Virus record (IMG/VR): IMGVR_UViG_3300009182_000278
Location: 1 to 26,786 of that record
Origin: a virus
Reading direction: 5' to 3' (one strand)
DNA length: 26,786 nucleotides
Shown: in pieces, positions 1 to 6,224 of the stretch
Numbering within the stretch: the first letter of the stretch is position 1
Layout of the letters: each line of letters starts with the position of its first letter
Made by a program: the position numbers and the translations under genes
Notes under the pieces: generated by a model
Seen by the model: the letters and a program-made list of their open reading frames with translations, nothing else
Database searches by the model: none
What the model was told of the DNA's origin: nothing

Positions 1-400
1 AAATTACTAATACGCTAAAGCGAAATTACTTCATCCAGATTTAACTGTCACACTTTGCCCTGGCGGGGCAAAGTCAATGTGATTTCATCCGAGTTCACAC
101 CATCACTTAGCGTTACAACAATTACAGAGGCGGTCGTCCGGTACCTCGAGTTGCGTCTTTATACGACGGCAGTTTGTAAAATATACGCTAACATACTTAC
201 AAACGTAGGGAATACTATCCCTTCTTTTAGCCTTTTGATTTCTTTAACAACGAAACGGGTTCATAGGCATATCCCATCATGGTCCTGTTAAGGATACTCG
301 TTGAGTGCTTTCCACAGCCGAAAGTCTTCCGTCCCTGCGACCCTAGGTCCAGTTATCATAGGTACTCGAAATAAGCCAGTACTAGCCGGTGTCTGTGTGA
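1..400. other. Unassigned G+C-richer stretch without a convincing gene
   Basis: I see no credible protein gene here. The longest open frame (55-291, plus) needs a TTG start, has no ribosome binding site and gives a low-complexity-free but unrecognisable 78-residue product. By hand count positions 1-420 are about 43% G+C, against roughly one third in the neighbouring coding DNA. Several short inverted repeats occur: 52-60 with 66-74 (9 perfect pairs, 5-base loop), 172-179 with 197-204 (8 pairs), 207-211 with 218-222, and 361-366 with 379-384 (one G-T pair). This is compatible with a structured RNA or a control region downstream of the minus-strand block, but no known tRNA, tmRNA, RNase P or intron core motif was recognised. 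An assembly join with foreign sequence cannot be excluded. Confidence 0.5.
48..82. repeat. Inverted repeat able to form a hairpin
   Basis: ACTTTGCCC at 52-60 is followed by a five-base loop (TGGCG) and its exact complement GGGCAAAGT at 66-74. TCAC at 48-51 can extend the stem with GTGA at 79-82 across a small bulge at 75-78. No run of T follows on either strand, so this does not look like an ordinary intrinsic terminator. It is the most stable-looking hairpin in the unassigned left end. Confidence 0.55.
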
Positions 401-922
401 TTAACTTTGACTACTGCAAAGTTGTTTTACTTGCTTGGAGTTGGTCTCGAAAAATGTTTGATGATCCATGATGATCCATGAGCCATGAGTTTGATGTGTA
501 TATATAAAATGATTTTTTAAATTGAAAGACGTGGTGTCAGAATGATGTACGGCAACATATGTGCCTTTTCGATTAAATTTCATGAACAAGATATTGAAAT
601 CCCCAGAATCTGCGGCTTCCATACATTGAGCAATCCATAAGTCTAAGATTTTAATTGAACCTGTAAAAAATTGATGAAAGGGAAAATCTTTATAGAATTT
701 ACATTCAGCATTGAGTTTGGGAAAACTCTGTCCGGGAATAATGTCTCCCTTAAAACTGCGAATTTGTCCCTCATGCAAGAATTCCTTGCGTTTACTATTT
801 GACCCGCCCACATAGGCACCAGAATTAGGTGTTCTGATAAATTTCTCACCATATAGATCAGTGAGAAAAGTTGCAATTTGTCTTTCGAAACCGCCGCCTT
901 TGGCCTTTTGTGGACTTGTCAT
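401..922 (-). CDS. PD-(D/E)XK nuclease, probable Holliday junction resolvase
   Basis: This 173-residue protein has the layout of a small PD-(D/E)XK endonuclease: an N-terminal Glu in GGGFERQ (E13), the PNSGAYVGG loop (32-40), an acidic residue in KGDII (D60) and the E-x-K pair in AECKFYK (E73, K75). The spacing D60 to E73-x-K75 fits archaeal Hjc-like and phage resolvases, which cut branched DNA using two metal ions. It lies 45 bases downstream of the gp46 gene on the same strand, so a role in resolving recombination or packaging intermediates is a reasonable inference; T4 uses the unrelated gp49 for this. There is no strong Shine-Dalgarno before the ATG at 922. The C-terminal tail is crossed by a 10-base tandem repeat (461-480) that could have shifted its frame. 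The exact substrate is not shown by the sequence. Confidence 0.75.
   Translation of the reverse strand: MTSPQKAKGGGFERQIATFLTDLYGEKFIRTPNSGAYVGGSNSKRKEFLHEGQIRSFKGDIIPGQSFPKLNAECKFYKDFPFHQFFTGSIKILDLWIAQCMEAADSGDFNILFMKFNRKGTYVAVHHSDTTSFNLKNHFIYTHQTHGSWIIMDHQTFFETNSKQVKQLCSSQS
461..480. repeat. 10-base tandem duplication inside the nuclease gene
   Basis: ATGATCCATG occurs twice in a row, followed by a related partial copy (AGCCATGAG). The unit length is not a multiple of three, so gain or loss of one copy changes the reading frame of the last part of the nuclease gene. With one copy removed, the frame would instead end after residue 161 with a basic tail finishing in RPTPSK. Confidence 0.8.
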
Positions 923-967
923 ATGTTATTAGTTAGTCCAGTTTAGTTGTAATAAAAAATAAACACT

Positions 968-2728
968 TTATTCATAAGCCCTGAACTCAGTATATCCATT
1001 TTCTTTAACTACTTTGAGTACATTGCCTACCCTGCCTATTAATTCGTCTCTATGGCTGATAAACCAAACTGATTTATTTCTCTCACGGCCCATGCCTTTT
1101 AATATTGATAGAGCATTTTCCATGCCAACAGGATCCAAACCATTATCCAATAATTCGTCAATGAATAATAAATTAATTGGGTGAAATAAATTCTCCCAAA
1201 CATCCCTAAATGCAAAACTTAAACTTAATGTGAGTCTAGTCATTTCACCTCGGCTTAGATTGTGAAAATCCAACTCTCTGCCCAATTCAGTAATACTGAC
1301 ACTTAGGTCATTATTAAATTGAACAGTATGTGGTAACCCGATTCTATCCAAATATTGCCCAAGTCTAGCATTTAAATAGCTGAGATTTTGATCAATGATC
1401 TTTTTACGAACAAAACTATCCTTATTGGTTAGCAATTTAAGTAGAAACTCCTGATGGTCTCTTAGAGAAATTAATTCGTTGATTTGATCGTAACTGACGG
1501 TTTCCAATCCTTTATCAATCATTTCTTCAATTTGATCTTCATAAGGATCTGTTTCGGCTTGTTTACTGGATATTTGATTTAACAAACCTGCCATACTACT
1601 GCGATGTTCGAAAGCATCAGATTCTCTGTCATAATAAACTTTTGGTGGTGTGCCTAACACCCCTAACTCAGTAATAGCAGCATTTAATTCAGCGATAGTT
1701 TCGGTGTGCTCATTGCTATTAGATATACTTGATGCAAGTTCTTCTTCTTTGTTTCTTACTAATTGATCATGATTGGTGTCGTGATATTCTTGACCACAAG
1801 AGTGACAACGATGTTCTTTTAATGCAGATAATTCTTTTTGTAAACTTTGTTGATGTTTGATTTCTCTACCATAATCCAATTCTGCACGTTTAACTGCTTT
1901 GTTGAGTTCTGCCAGATCTTTGTTTTTTTGATTAAATTCAGAAAGATCTCTGTGTGCTAATAATTCTTTTTCGATATCTAAATGGCTTAGTTCGTCATAA
2001 GCAATTTGAAATTGATTTAAATCGTCAGTTTTCTTTTTTAACCAAATCTGTTGTCTACGTTTTAAGTTTTCAATTTGATCTTGGATACGCTTGTTAGCAT
2101 CCCCAACCGCTTTGATTCTAAATTCTTCTTGGGTAATACCATCTTTGGTTACTTTGATTAGTTCTTTAAGCCGGTCGGCTTTTTCACTAAGAACAGTTAT
2201 ACCAAGTAATTGTTCAATAATAGCTCTTTGATCGCTTGAGCGCAGGCTAAGAAATGGTTCGTTGTAAGTATTCAAAGCCACTGTTTGTTTAAACATGTCG
2301 TGACTCATGCCTAGGATTCTATCAATATCTGCTTGGGTTTCTCTACTATCTCCCTGGCTATCGTCAGTAATTTCCTGTTCTACATTACTGACATAAAATG
2401 CCATAGTATTAGGACGGCGACCACGCTCTATCCTATAGTCTATGCCATTTTTTTCAAATTCCACAGTAACCAACATATTTTTACCATTTGATTTATTAAT
2501 CAAATTGTCTTTTCTTATATTAGTCAGTGCTTGTCCGTATAATGCATAGCTGATGGCATTAAGCATTGCTGATTTACCAACGCCGTTCTTAGAACCAGAA
2601 TCAACGCCACCCAAATCTAAATTTTCACCAATAACCAATGTTAGGTCATCTCTATCTAAATTTACACTTTGGGTAACTGCGCCAATAGACAGGAAATTTT
2701 TCGCAGTAATGGATTTAATTTTTAGCAT
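968..2728 (-). CDS. gp46: Recombination endonuclease subunit gp46 (SbcC/Rad50-like ATPase)
   Basis: This 586-residue SMC-type ATPase pairs with gp47 to resect DNA ends in T4-style recombination-dependent replication. The N-terminal half-ATPase starts KIKSITAKNFLSIG and has the Walker A core NGVGKS at about 48-53. A long charged coiled coil (about 170-430) is interrupted by a zinc hook CHSC (C308, C311). The C-terminal half has the ABC signature LSRGE at about 493, Walker B LLFIDE followed by LLDNGLD near 520, and the H-loop WFISHRDE. Length is close to T4 gp46 (560). The gene starts 15 bases after gp47 stops. No Shine-Dalgarno is visible; a TAGACA/TATAAT pair sits just upstream, so it may also have its own promoter. 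All nucleotide-binding motifs look intact. Confidence 0.94.
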   Translation of the reverse strand: MLKIKSITAKNFLSIGAVTQSVNLDRDDLTLVIGENLDLGGVDSGSKNGVGKSAMLNAISYALYGQALTNIRKDNLINKSNGKNMLVTVEFEKNGIDYRIERGRRPNTMAFYVSNVEQEITDDSQGDSRETQADIDRILGMSHDMFKQTVALNTYNEPFLSLRSSDQRAIIEQLLGITVLSEKADRLKELIKVTKDGITQEEFRIKAVGDANKRIQDQIENLKRRQQIWLKKKTDDLNQFQIAYDELSHLDIEKELLAHRDLSEFNQKNKDLAELNKAVKRAELDYGREIKHQQSLQKELSALKEHRCHSCGQEYHDTNHDQLVRNKEEELASSISNSNEHTETIAELNAAITELGVLGTPPKVYYDRESDAFEHRSSMAGLLNQISSKQAETDPYEDQIEEMIDKGLETVSYDQINELISLRDHQEFLLKLLTNKDSFVRKKIIDQNLSYLNARLGQYLDRIGLPHTVQFNNDLSVSITELGRELDFHNLSRGEMTRLTLSLSFAFRDVWENLFHPINLLFIDELLDNGLDPVGMENALSILKGMGRERNKSVWFISHRDELIGRVGNVLKVVKENGYTEFRAYE

Positions 2729-2736
2729 GTAAGACT

Positions 2737-2766
2737 ATTATACTTAAAGGTTTCTATAAATGTCTA
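2737..2766 (-). promoter_or_regulatory. Possible sigma70-type promoter before gp46
   Basis: Reading leftward, TAGACA (2766-2761, five of six consensus bases) is followed after 18 bases by TATAAT (2742-2737). It overlaps the end of the gp47 gene, and transcription would begin about at the gp46 ATG, leaving almost no leader. TATAAT arises often by chance in AT-rich DNA, so this is tentative. Confidence 0.35.
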
Positions 2767-3766
2767 ATAGAAGATTTTGATTAAAATGCTCACTACTAAC
2801 AGATGCAATTTGGCTTGATACAATTTGATCCACACTTTCGAAGGCAATATTGCCCTGTATGATGTCATCACCAACTGCTGATGATTTTTGCGGAATCAGC
2901 ATCATTTCTCTCAACTTATAAGTATCAATGAAAGTTTCCTTAATAAAGCTAGCTTCTTCGTAACTAATATCAATATCAATATTAATTTTGCAATGCATAT
3001 TTGGTTGTAGCATTTTTTCGGTATGATTCAAAACGTCACTGAGTTTATATACTCTATATTTGGGTTGATCTGGCCAAGCATGAAATTCTGGAGATTCTCC
3101 CCATGGCAAAATCATCAATCCACGATCATCGTCTCCAGCGTCGGAATAATTATGTGGAAAGCAATTACCAATATAGGTAATATTTTTCTGTGTTTGTCTT
3201 TTATGGAAATGCCCAGTAAACACATGATCAAATTGGGTAAAGTGTTCTCGTTTTATTTCGCCATGATCTGGCATAGCTACTTGAGCGTTCATCAAATATC
3301 CAGGCAATTCAAAATGCCCGAACATATAACGTGATTTTAATTTGGGAATACGTTTATAGTCATCACCCACAAGCCAAGGTGCAATAACAACATCGCCATG
3401 TTCAAACCAATCATTACACACAGTGACGTTGGGGAGATGTCGCGCCCATTCAACACTTTGAACATCTCTCTTGTCACGATAATATAGATCATGATTGCCG
3501 GGAATAAAGTAAACATTATCAAAATTGTCATTCAAATGCTCCAAAGCCCTCAGGCTATAGTTCAAAGTTAGTATATTAATGCTGGCTCGATTATTGTTCC
3601 AATCGCCCAAAAACATAGCAGTCTCACAACCTTCTTCTCGAGCTTTTTTGGTTGCCCATTTAACGAAGTTCAAACAATCTTCGTTATGCTGTACACTATT
3701 TGACTTCAAGCCGAAATGAATGTCGGTCATGAAAGCGGCTTTTTTAAATAAATTAGTCGTAGTCAT
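2744..3766 (-). CDS. gp47: Recombination endonuclease subunit gp47 (SbcD/Mre11-like)
   Basis: This 340-residue metallophosphoesterase is the nuclease partner of gp46; T4 gp47 is almost the same length (339). The dinuclear-metal motifs are all present in order: D15-x-H17 in MTDIHFG, GDWNNN (D55, N58), GNHD (residues 90-93), then the His motifs MFGHFE and VFTGHFHKR in the middle of the protein. The rest (from about 230) would be the capping region that contacts gp46. It lies 43 bases downstream of the gp55-like gene and 15 bases upstream of gp46. The ATG at 3766 has no clear Shine-Dalgarno; an internal ATG (residue 13) would cut close to the first metal ligand, so the longer start is preferred. 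A perfect extended -10 lies eight bases before the ATG. Confidence 0.94.
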   Translation of the reverse strand: MTTTNLFKKAAFMTDIHFGLKSNSVQHNEDCLNFVKWATKKAREEGCETAMFLGDWNNNRASINILTLNYSLRALEHLNDNFDNVYFIPGNHDLYYRDKRDVQSVEWARHLPNVTVCNDWFEHGDVVIAPWLVGDDYKRIPKLKSRYMFGHFELPGYLMNAQVAMPDHGEIKREHFTQFDHVFTGHFHKRQTQKNITYIGNCFPHNYSDAGDDDRGLMILPWGESPEFHAWPDQPKYRVYKLSDVLNHTEKMLQPNMHCKINIDIDISYEEASFIKETFIDTYKLREMMLIPQKSSAVGDDIIQGNIAFESVDQIVSSQIASVSSEHFNQNLLLDIYRNL

Positions 3767-3773
3767 ACTGTCA

Positions 3774-3782
3774 ATTATAGCA
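3774..3782 (-). promoter_or_regulatory. Possible extended -10 promoter before gp47
   Basis: Reading leftward, TGCTATAAT (3782-3774) matches the TGn-TATAAT extended -10 exactly. The region where a -35 would lie (about 3802-3797) reads TTTTAA and is a poor match. The predicted start of transcription is within a base or two of the gp47 ATG, so a transcript from here would be essentially leaderless. This may be chance in AT-rich sequence. Confidence 0.35.
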
Positions 3783-3809
3783 GATTCGTTTCTATATTAA
3801 AAGTTTTGG

Positions 3810-4685
3810 TCAATCGTAATCGCCATCACCAAAACTGCTACTTGAGCTCATTCCCTGTCGGGTATATGATGGTGACATGCCATTCAATTCCAAAATATCA
3901 TCACGAAGATTTTGATTTTGTTTTTCAATATTCAAAACTCTTGTAAAACTATTGGTCACAACGGCAGTGAAATAGCTGAAGGGATTTGAGGATTTTGATT
4001 CATCAAATTTTAAACCAATTTGACTTAATTGTAAAAGAGCCTGGCTACGCATTTCGTCATTATATGTATAGCCTCTCCAATTACTACGAGTAGCATATCG
4101 TTCGCATAGTTTGATAAACATATGTGCTAGTTTTTTAGTCATTGCGCCGTGATCTTTGCAAAATTCACCAGTAATCAAATCGCCCTTCCAATGACTCTTA
4201 CCAACACAATAAGTTTCATCATTGTTATTCAATTTAAAATGTTGGAATGGTGGGAAGTTACATTTGGTATATTTTGTTGGTTGAACATCTTCTTCAATGT
4301 CATATTCCGTTTTGACAATCTCATCGTCATCTTCTAAGATTTTTGCTTTACCTTTTGGTACTTTTTTAGCTTCTTCTGGAATATGTTCCCAAGTCATAAC
4401 TCTAAATACCAAATCAGTTTTGCTAATAGTGGCGGGATCAACAGTAAATTCTTCTAATTTTCTTTTTTCTACAGATTCCAACATAGCAGCGTCGTAGGCA
4501 GCGCGGCATAATCTTTCTGATCTCAATTCAATGGCTTCGCCAATTTTGATGTCATTGATTTCGGACAAAGAGTTAATGATGATATCATAATCGCCATCAC
4601 TGATATCCAAGTAAGTGCAATAGGTATTTTTGCTTTTATGTATTTCTTTGAGTAAATCTCTATTGTTGAGATAATTAAATTTCAT
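3810..4685 (-). CDS. gp55: Late-transcription sigma factor, gp55-like, with a large insertion
   Basis: The C-terminal part (about 178-265) matches the sigma region 2-like core of T4-type gp55, which redirects host RNA polymerase to late promoters: TRSNWRGYTYNDEM at 199-212 and FDESKSSNPFSYFTAVVTNS at 227-246, followed by FTRVLNIEKQNQN. The first 20 residues (FNYLNNRDLLKEI) resemble the start of T4 gp55. Between the two lie about 150 residues without a T4 counterpart, including an acidic run at 118-133 and a CVGKSHWKGDL segment at 160-170. Total length is 291 against 185 in T4. The tail ends SSSSSFGDGDYD and lacks the SLDFLYE sliding-clamp motif that I recall from T4. A Shine-Dalgarno AAAGGA (4698-4693) sits seven bases before the ATG, and a good sigma70-type promoter lies just upstream. 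Confidence 0.88.
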   Translation of the reverse strand: MKFNYLNNRDLLKEIHKSKNTYCTYLDISDGDYDIIINSLSEINDIKIGEAIELRSERLCRAAYDAAMLESVEKRKLEEFTVDPATISKTDLVFRVMTWEHIPEEAKKVPKGKAKILEDDDEIVKTEYDIEEDVQPTKYTKCNFPPFQHFKLNNNDETYCVGKSHWKGDLITGEFCKDHGAMTKKLAHMFIKLCERYATRSNWRGYTYNDEMRSQALLQLSQIGLKFDESKSSNPFSYFTAVVTNSFTRVLNIEKQNQNLRDDILELNGMSPSYTRQGMSSSSSFGDGDYD

Positions 4686-4709
4686 ATTATGATCCTTTAG
4701 ATTAAAAGT

Positions 4710-4739
4710 ATAATAGCATTTATATTAGAAAAAAGTCAA
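4710..4739 (-). promoter_or_regulatory. Sigma70-type promoter for the gp55-47-46 block
   Basis: Reading leftward, TTGACT (4739-4734) is followed after 18 bases by TATTAT (4715-4710), which carries a TGC extended -10. The predicted start is near 4703, giving a short leader that contains the AAAGGA ribosome binding site of the gp55-like gene. This is the best sigma70-like promoter I see in the window and fits early expression by unmodified host polymerase. Confidence 0.65.
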
Positions 4740-4767
4740 TAGATATAAACTACTATTATTTTAACTA

Positions 4768-4776
4768 CGATAAATA
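4768..4776 (+). promoter_or_regulatory. T4-type late promoter element before the structural block
   Basis: CGATAAATA matches the NATAAATA late element described for T4-like cyanophages (TATAAATA in T4). It sits 42 bases before the ATG at 4819, leaving a leader of about 37 bases that contains GGAG (4805-4808). The flanks TTAACT before and TTTAATAG after resemble the element at 11548, which is also preceded by TTAACT. It lies back to back with the early promoter of the late sigma factor. Confidence 0.55.
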
Positions 4777-4818
4777 TTTAATAGATTTTAATTAAATCAT
4801 TCTCGGAGATCAAACCAT

Positions 4819-5919
4819 ATGCCAATACCTGATGAAACTTTGGAAAAATACAAAAAAGCCAAAAGTTTATCTGATGATTACCTTAAATTTGGTGATCGAG
4901 GAACTGCAGGTTCAGTCTCCAGTCACGCTCTTGAGGCATTAGCCGAAGCCAAATATGATCTAGCACTTTCCTCAGATCCAATGGCCGCCACAGTAATTGC
5001 TGAAATCGATGAAAAAGAAAGTGCTGTACAAGATAAATTGGCCGAGGATCAGGCATATAACCCCCCTGCCAAACTTCCGGATGATGCGCCAGACGAGAAC
5101 TTCATGCCCAATGACGGGCCTGGTGGTGGCGGGGACGGTCCAGATGAAAACTTCATGCCTAATGATGGTGTAAATTATAAACCTAGTACGGATCCGTCTG
5201 AGTCTAGGTTAAGATCAATTGGTGCGTCTAAGGATTTAGTAGCAGCCCCAGCAGCTCCAAAAACGCCATCTATTAGATATGCGTCTGGATCGGAAAAAAC
5301 AGGTAAGATGGTTTCAACAGAGGAAGATTGGCGTGTTAGAGTTAGTGTTGGGGAAAAGTCTCGGTTATTTTATAAGAGCAGTGATCCAGGAATAATGAAA
5401 CGTCTATTAGATACTTCTGGAGCAATTTTCCCGTATACTCCGGCTATTACGGTTAGTTATTCTGCAGGATATAGCACACAAAAAAACACACATAGTAATT
5501 ATCCTGCCTTTAATTATGACAGCAGTGAAGTGCAAGCCATACAAATAAGTGGAGAGTTTACTGTACAAAATCAAAGTGAAGGCGAATATTTGTTAGCAGT
5601 GATTTATTTTTTCAGATCGGCTGGTAAAATGTTTTATGGGACTGGCGATTTGGCCGGTAATCCTCCCCCAGTATTGTTTTTAAATGGTTATGGTAGAGAT
5701 TACTTTCCGAATGTCCCATGTGTATTAACTAGTTTTTCTCATATTATGCCATCAGATGTTGATTATATGGATATTGATTCAAATGGTTCGGTGACTAGGA
5801 TGCCAACTAATAGTCAAATAACAATTTCTTTACAACCGGTATACAGTAGATCGTCAATTGCTAAATTTGATTTAGAAAATTTCGCTCGAGGCAGGTTACT
5901 TGATAAGGGATTCATTTAA
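4819..5919 (+). CDS. Virion structural protein, probable tail-tube or baseplate component
   Basis: This 366-residue protein is first in the late structural block. Residues 1-80 look helical and charged. Residues 81-150 are a Pro/Gly/Asp-rich linker holding two copies of PDENFMPNDG (91-100, 108-117). Residues about 155-366 form a beta-rich domain with a pattern I associate with structural proteins of T4-like marine phages (AGYSTQKNTHSNYPAFNYDS, FFRSAGKMFYG, PPVLFLNGYG, then LQPVYSRS near the end). Its place directly before gp53 and the hub genes suggests a tube-cap or tube-initiator role like T4 gp48/gp54, but I cannot show that from motifs. A GGAG ribosome binding site lies ten bases before the ATG, and a late promoter element lies upstream. 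The stop codon overlaps the next ATG (TAATG). Confidence 0.75.
   Translation: MPIPDETLEKYKKAKSLSDDYLKFGDRGTAGSVSSHALEALAEAKYDLALSSDPMAATVIAEIDEKESAVQDKLAEDQAYNPPAKLPDDAPDENFMPNDGPGGGGDGPDENFMPNDGVNYKPSTDPSESRLRSIGASKDLVAAPAAPKTPSIRYASGSEKTGKMVSTEEDWRVRVSVGEKSRLFYKSSDPGIMKRLLDTSGAIFPYTPAITVSYSAGYSTQKNTHSNYPAFNYDSSEVQAIQISGEFTVQNQSEGEYLLAVIYFFRSAGKMFYGTGDLAGNPPPVLFLNGYGRDYFPNVPCVLTSFSHIMPSDVDYMDIDSNGSVTRMPTNSQITISLQPVYSRSSIAKFDLENFARGRLLDKGFI
5089..5169 (+). repeat. Duplicated decapeptide PDENFMPNDG
   Basis: Two copies (5089-5118 and 5140-5169) encode the identical ten residues PDENFMPNDG, separated by seven residues (PGGGGDG). The DNA copies differ at five of thirty bases, all at synonymous third positions (GAC/GAT, GAG/GAA, CCC/CCT, GAC/GAT, GGG/GGT). 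The peptide therefore looks conserved while the DNA has drifted, which suggests a functional linear motif. Confidence 0.85.
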
Positions 5920-6221
5920 TGTCAGCAACATATACAAAATATAGTCCTTATTATTCTACGGGTAGTTTTGGTCCATTTTTAGATGTAATGGAGAAACGTC
6001 CTATTCCCAAACTAAATAGTGATCCCATTTTAAAAATAGAAACAACCTATATGTATAGACCTGATTTGTTGGCCTTTGATCTTTATGGCAATGCTGCTTT
6101 ATGGTGGGTCTTTTCTAGTAGGAATCCTGATATTTTAATTGATCCTATTTTTGACTTTTATACTGGTCAAAGTATCTATGTTCCAAAAAAAGATACATTG
6201 ATGCGATCTTTAGGAATTTAA
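5919..6221 (+). CDS. gp53: Baseplate wedge protein gp53-like
   Basis: This 100-residue protein matches the conserved core of T4 gp53 family wedge proteins. The diagnostic run is YMYRPDLLAFDLYGNAALWW (residues 44-63), followed by VFSSRNPDILIDPIFDF and a C-terminal GQSIYVPKKDTL that resembles a LysM-like fold ending. In T4, gp53 joins neighbouring wedges around the hub. Here the protein is about half the T4 length (196), so it is close to the minimal core. The ATG overlaps the upstream stop by one base, and AAGGGA (5905-5910) provides a good Shine-Dalgarno. The next gene follows after three bases, which points to tight translational coupling. Confidence 0.87.
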   Translation: MSATYTKYSPYYSTGSFGPFLDVMEKRPIPKLNSDPILKIETTYMYRPDLLAFDLYGNAALWWVFSSRNPDILIDPIFDFYTGQSIYVPKKDTLMRSLGI

Positions 6222-6224
6222 CCC

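Noticed and set aside
55-291. Plus-strand open frame of 78 residues in the left end
   Set aside because: It needs a TTG start, has no ribosome binding site, begins inside a hairpin and shows no recognisable motif or coding-like composition. It is most likely chance.
1-400. tRNA, tmRNA, RNase P RNA or self-splicing intron in the left end
   Set aside because: I looked on both strands for a T-loop (GGTTCRA), CCA end, RNase P conserved core and group I/II core motifs and found none that fit.
3023-3334. Plus-strand open frame of 103 residues opposite gp47
   Set aside because: It lies wholly antisense to the conserved metal-binding part of gp47 and has no motif of its own.
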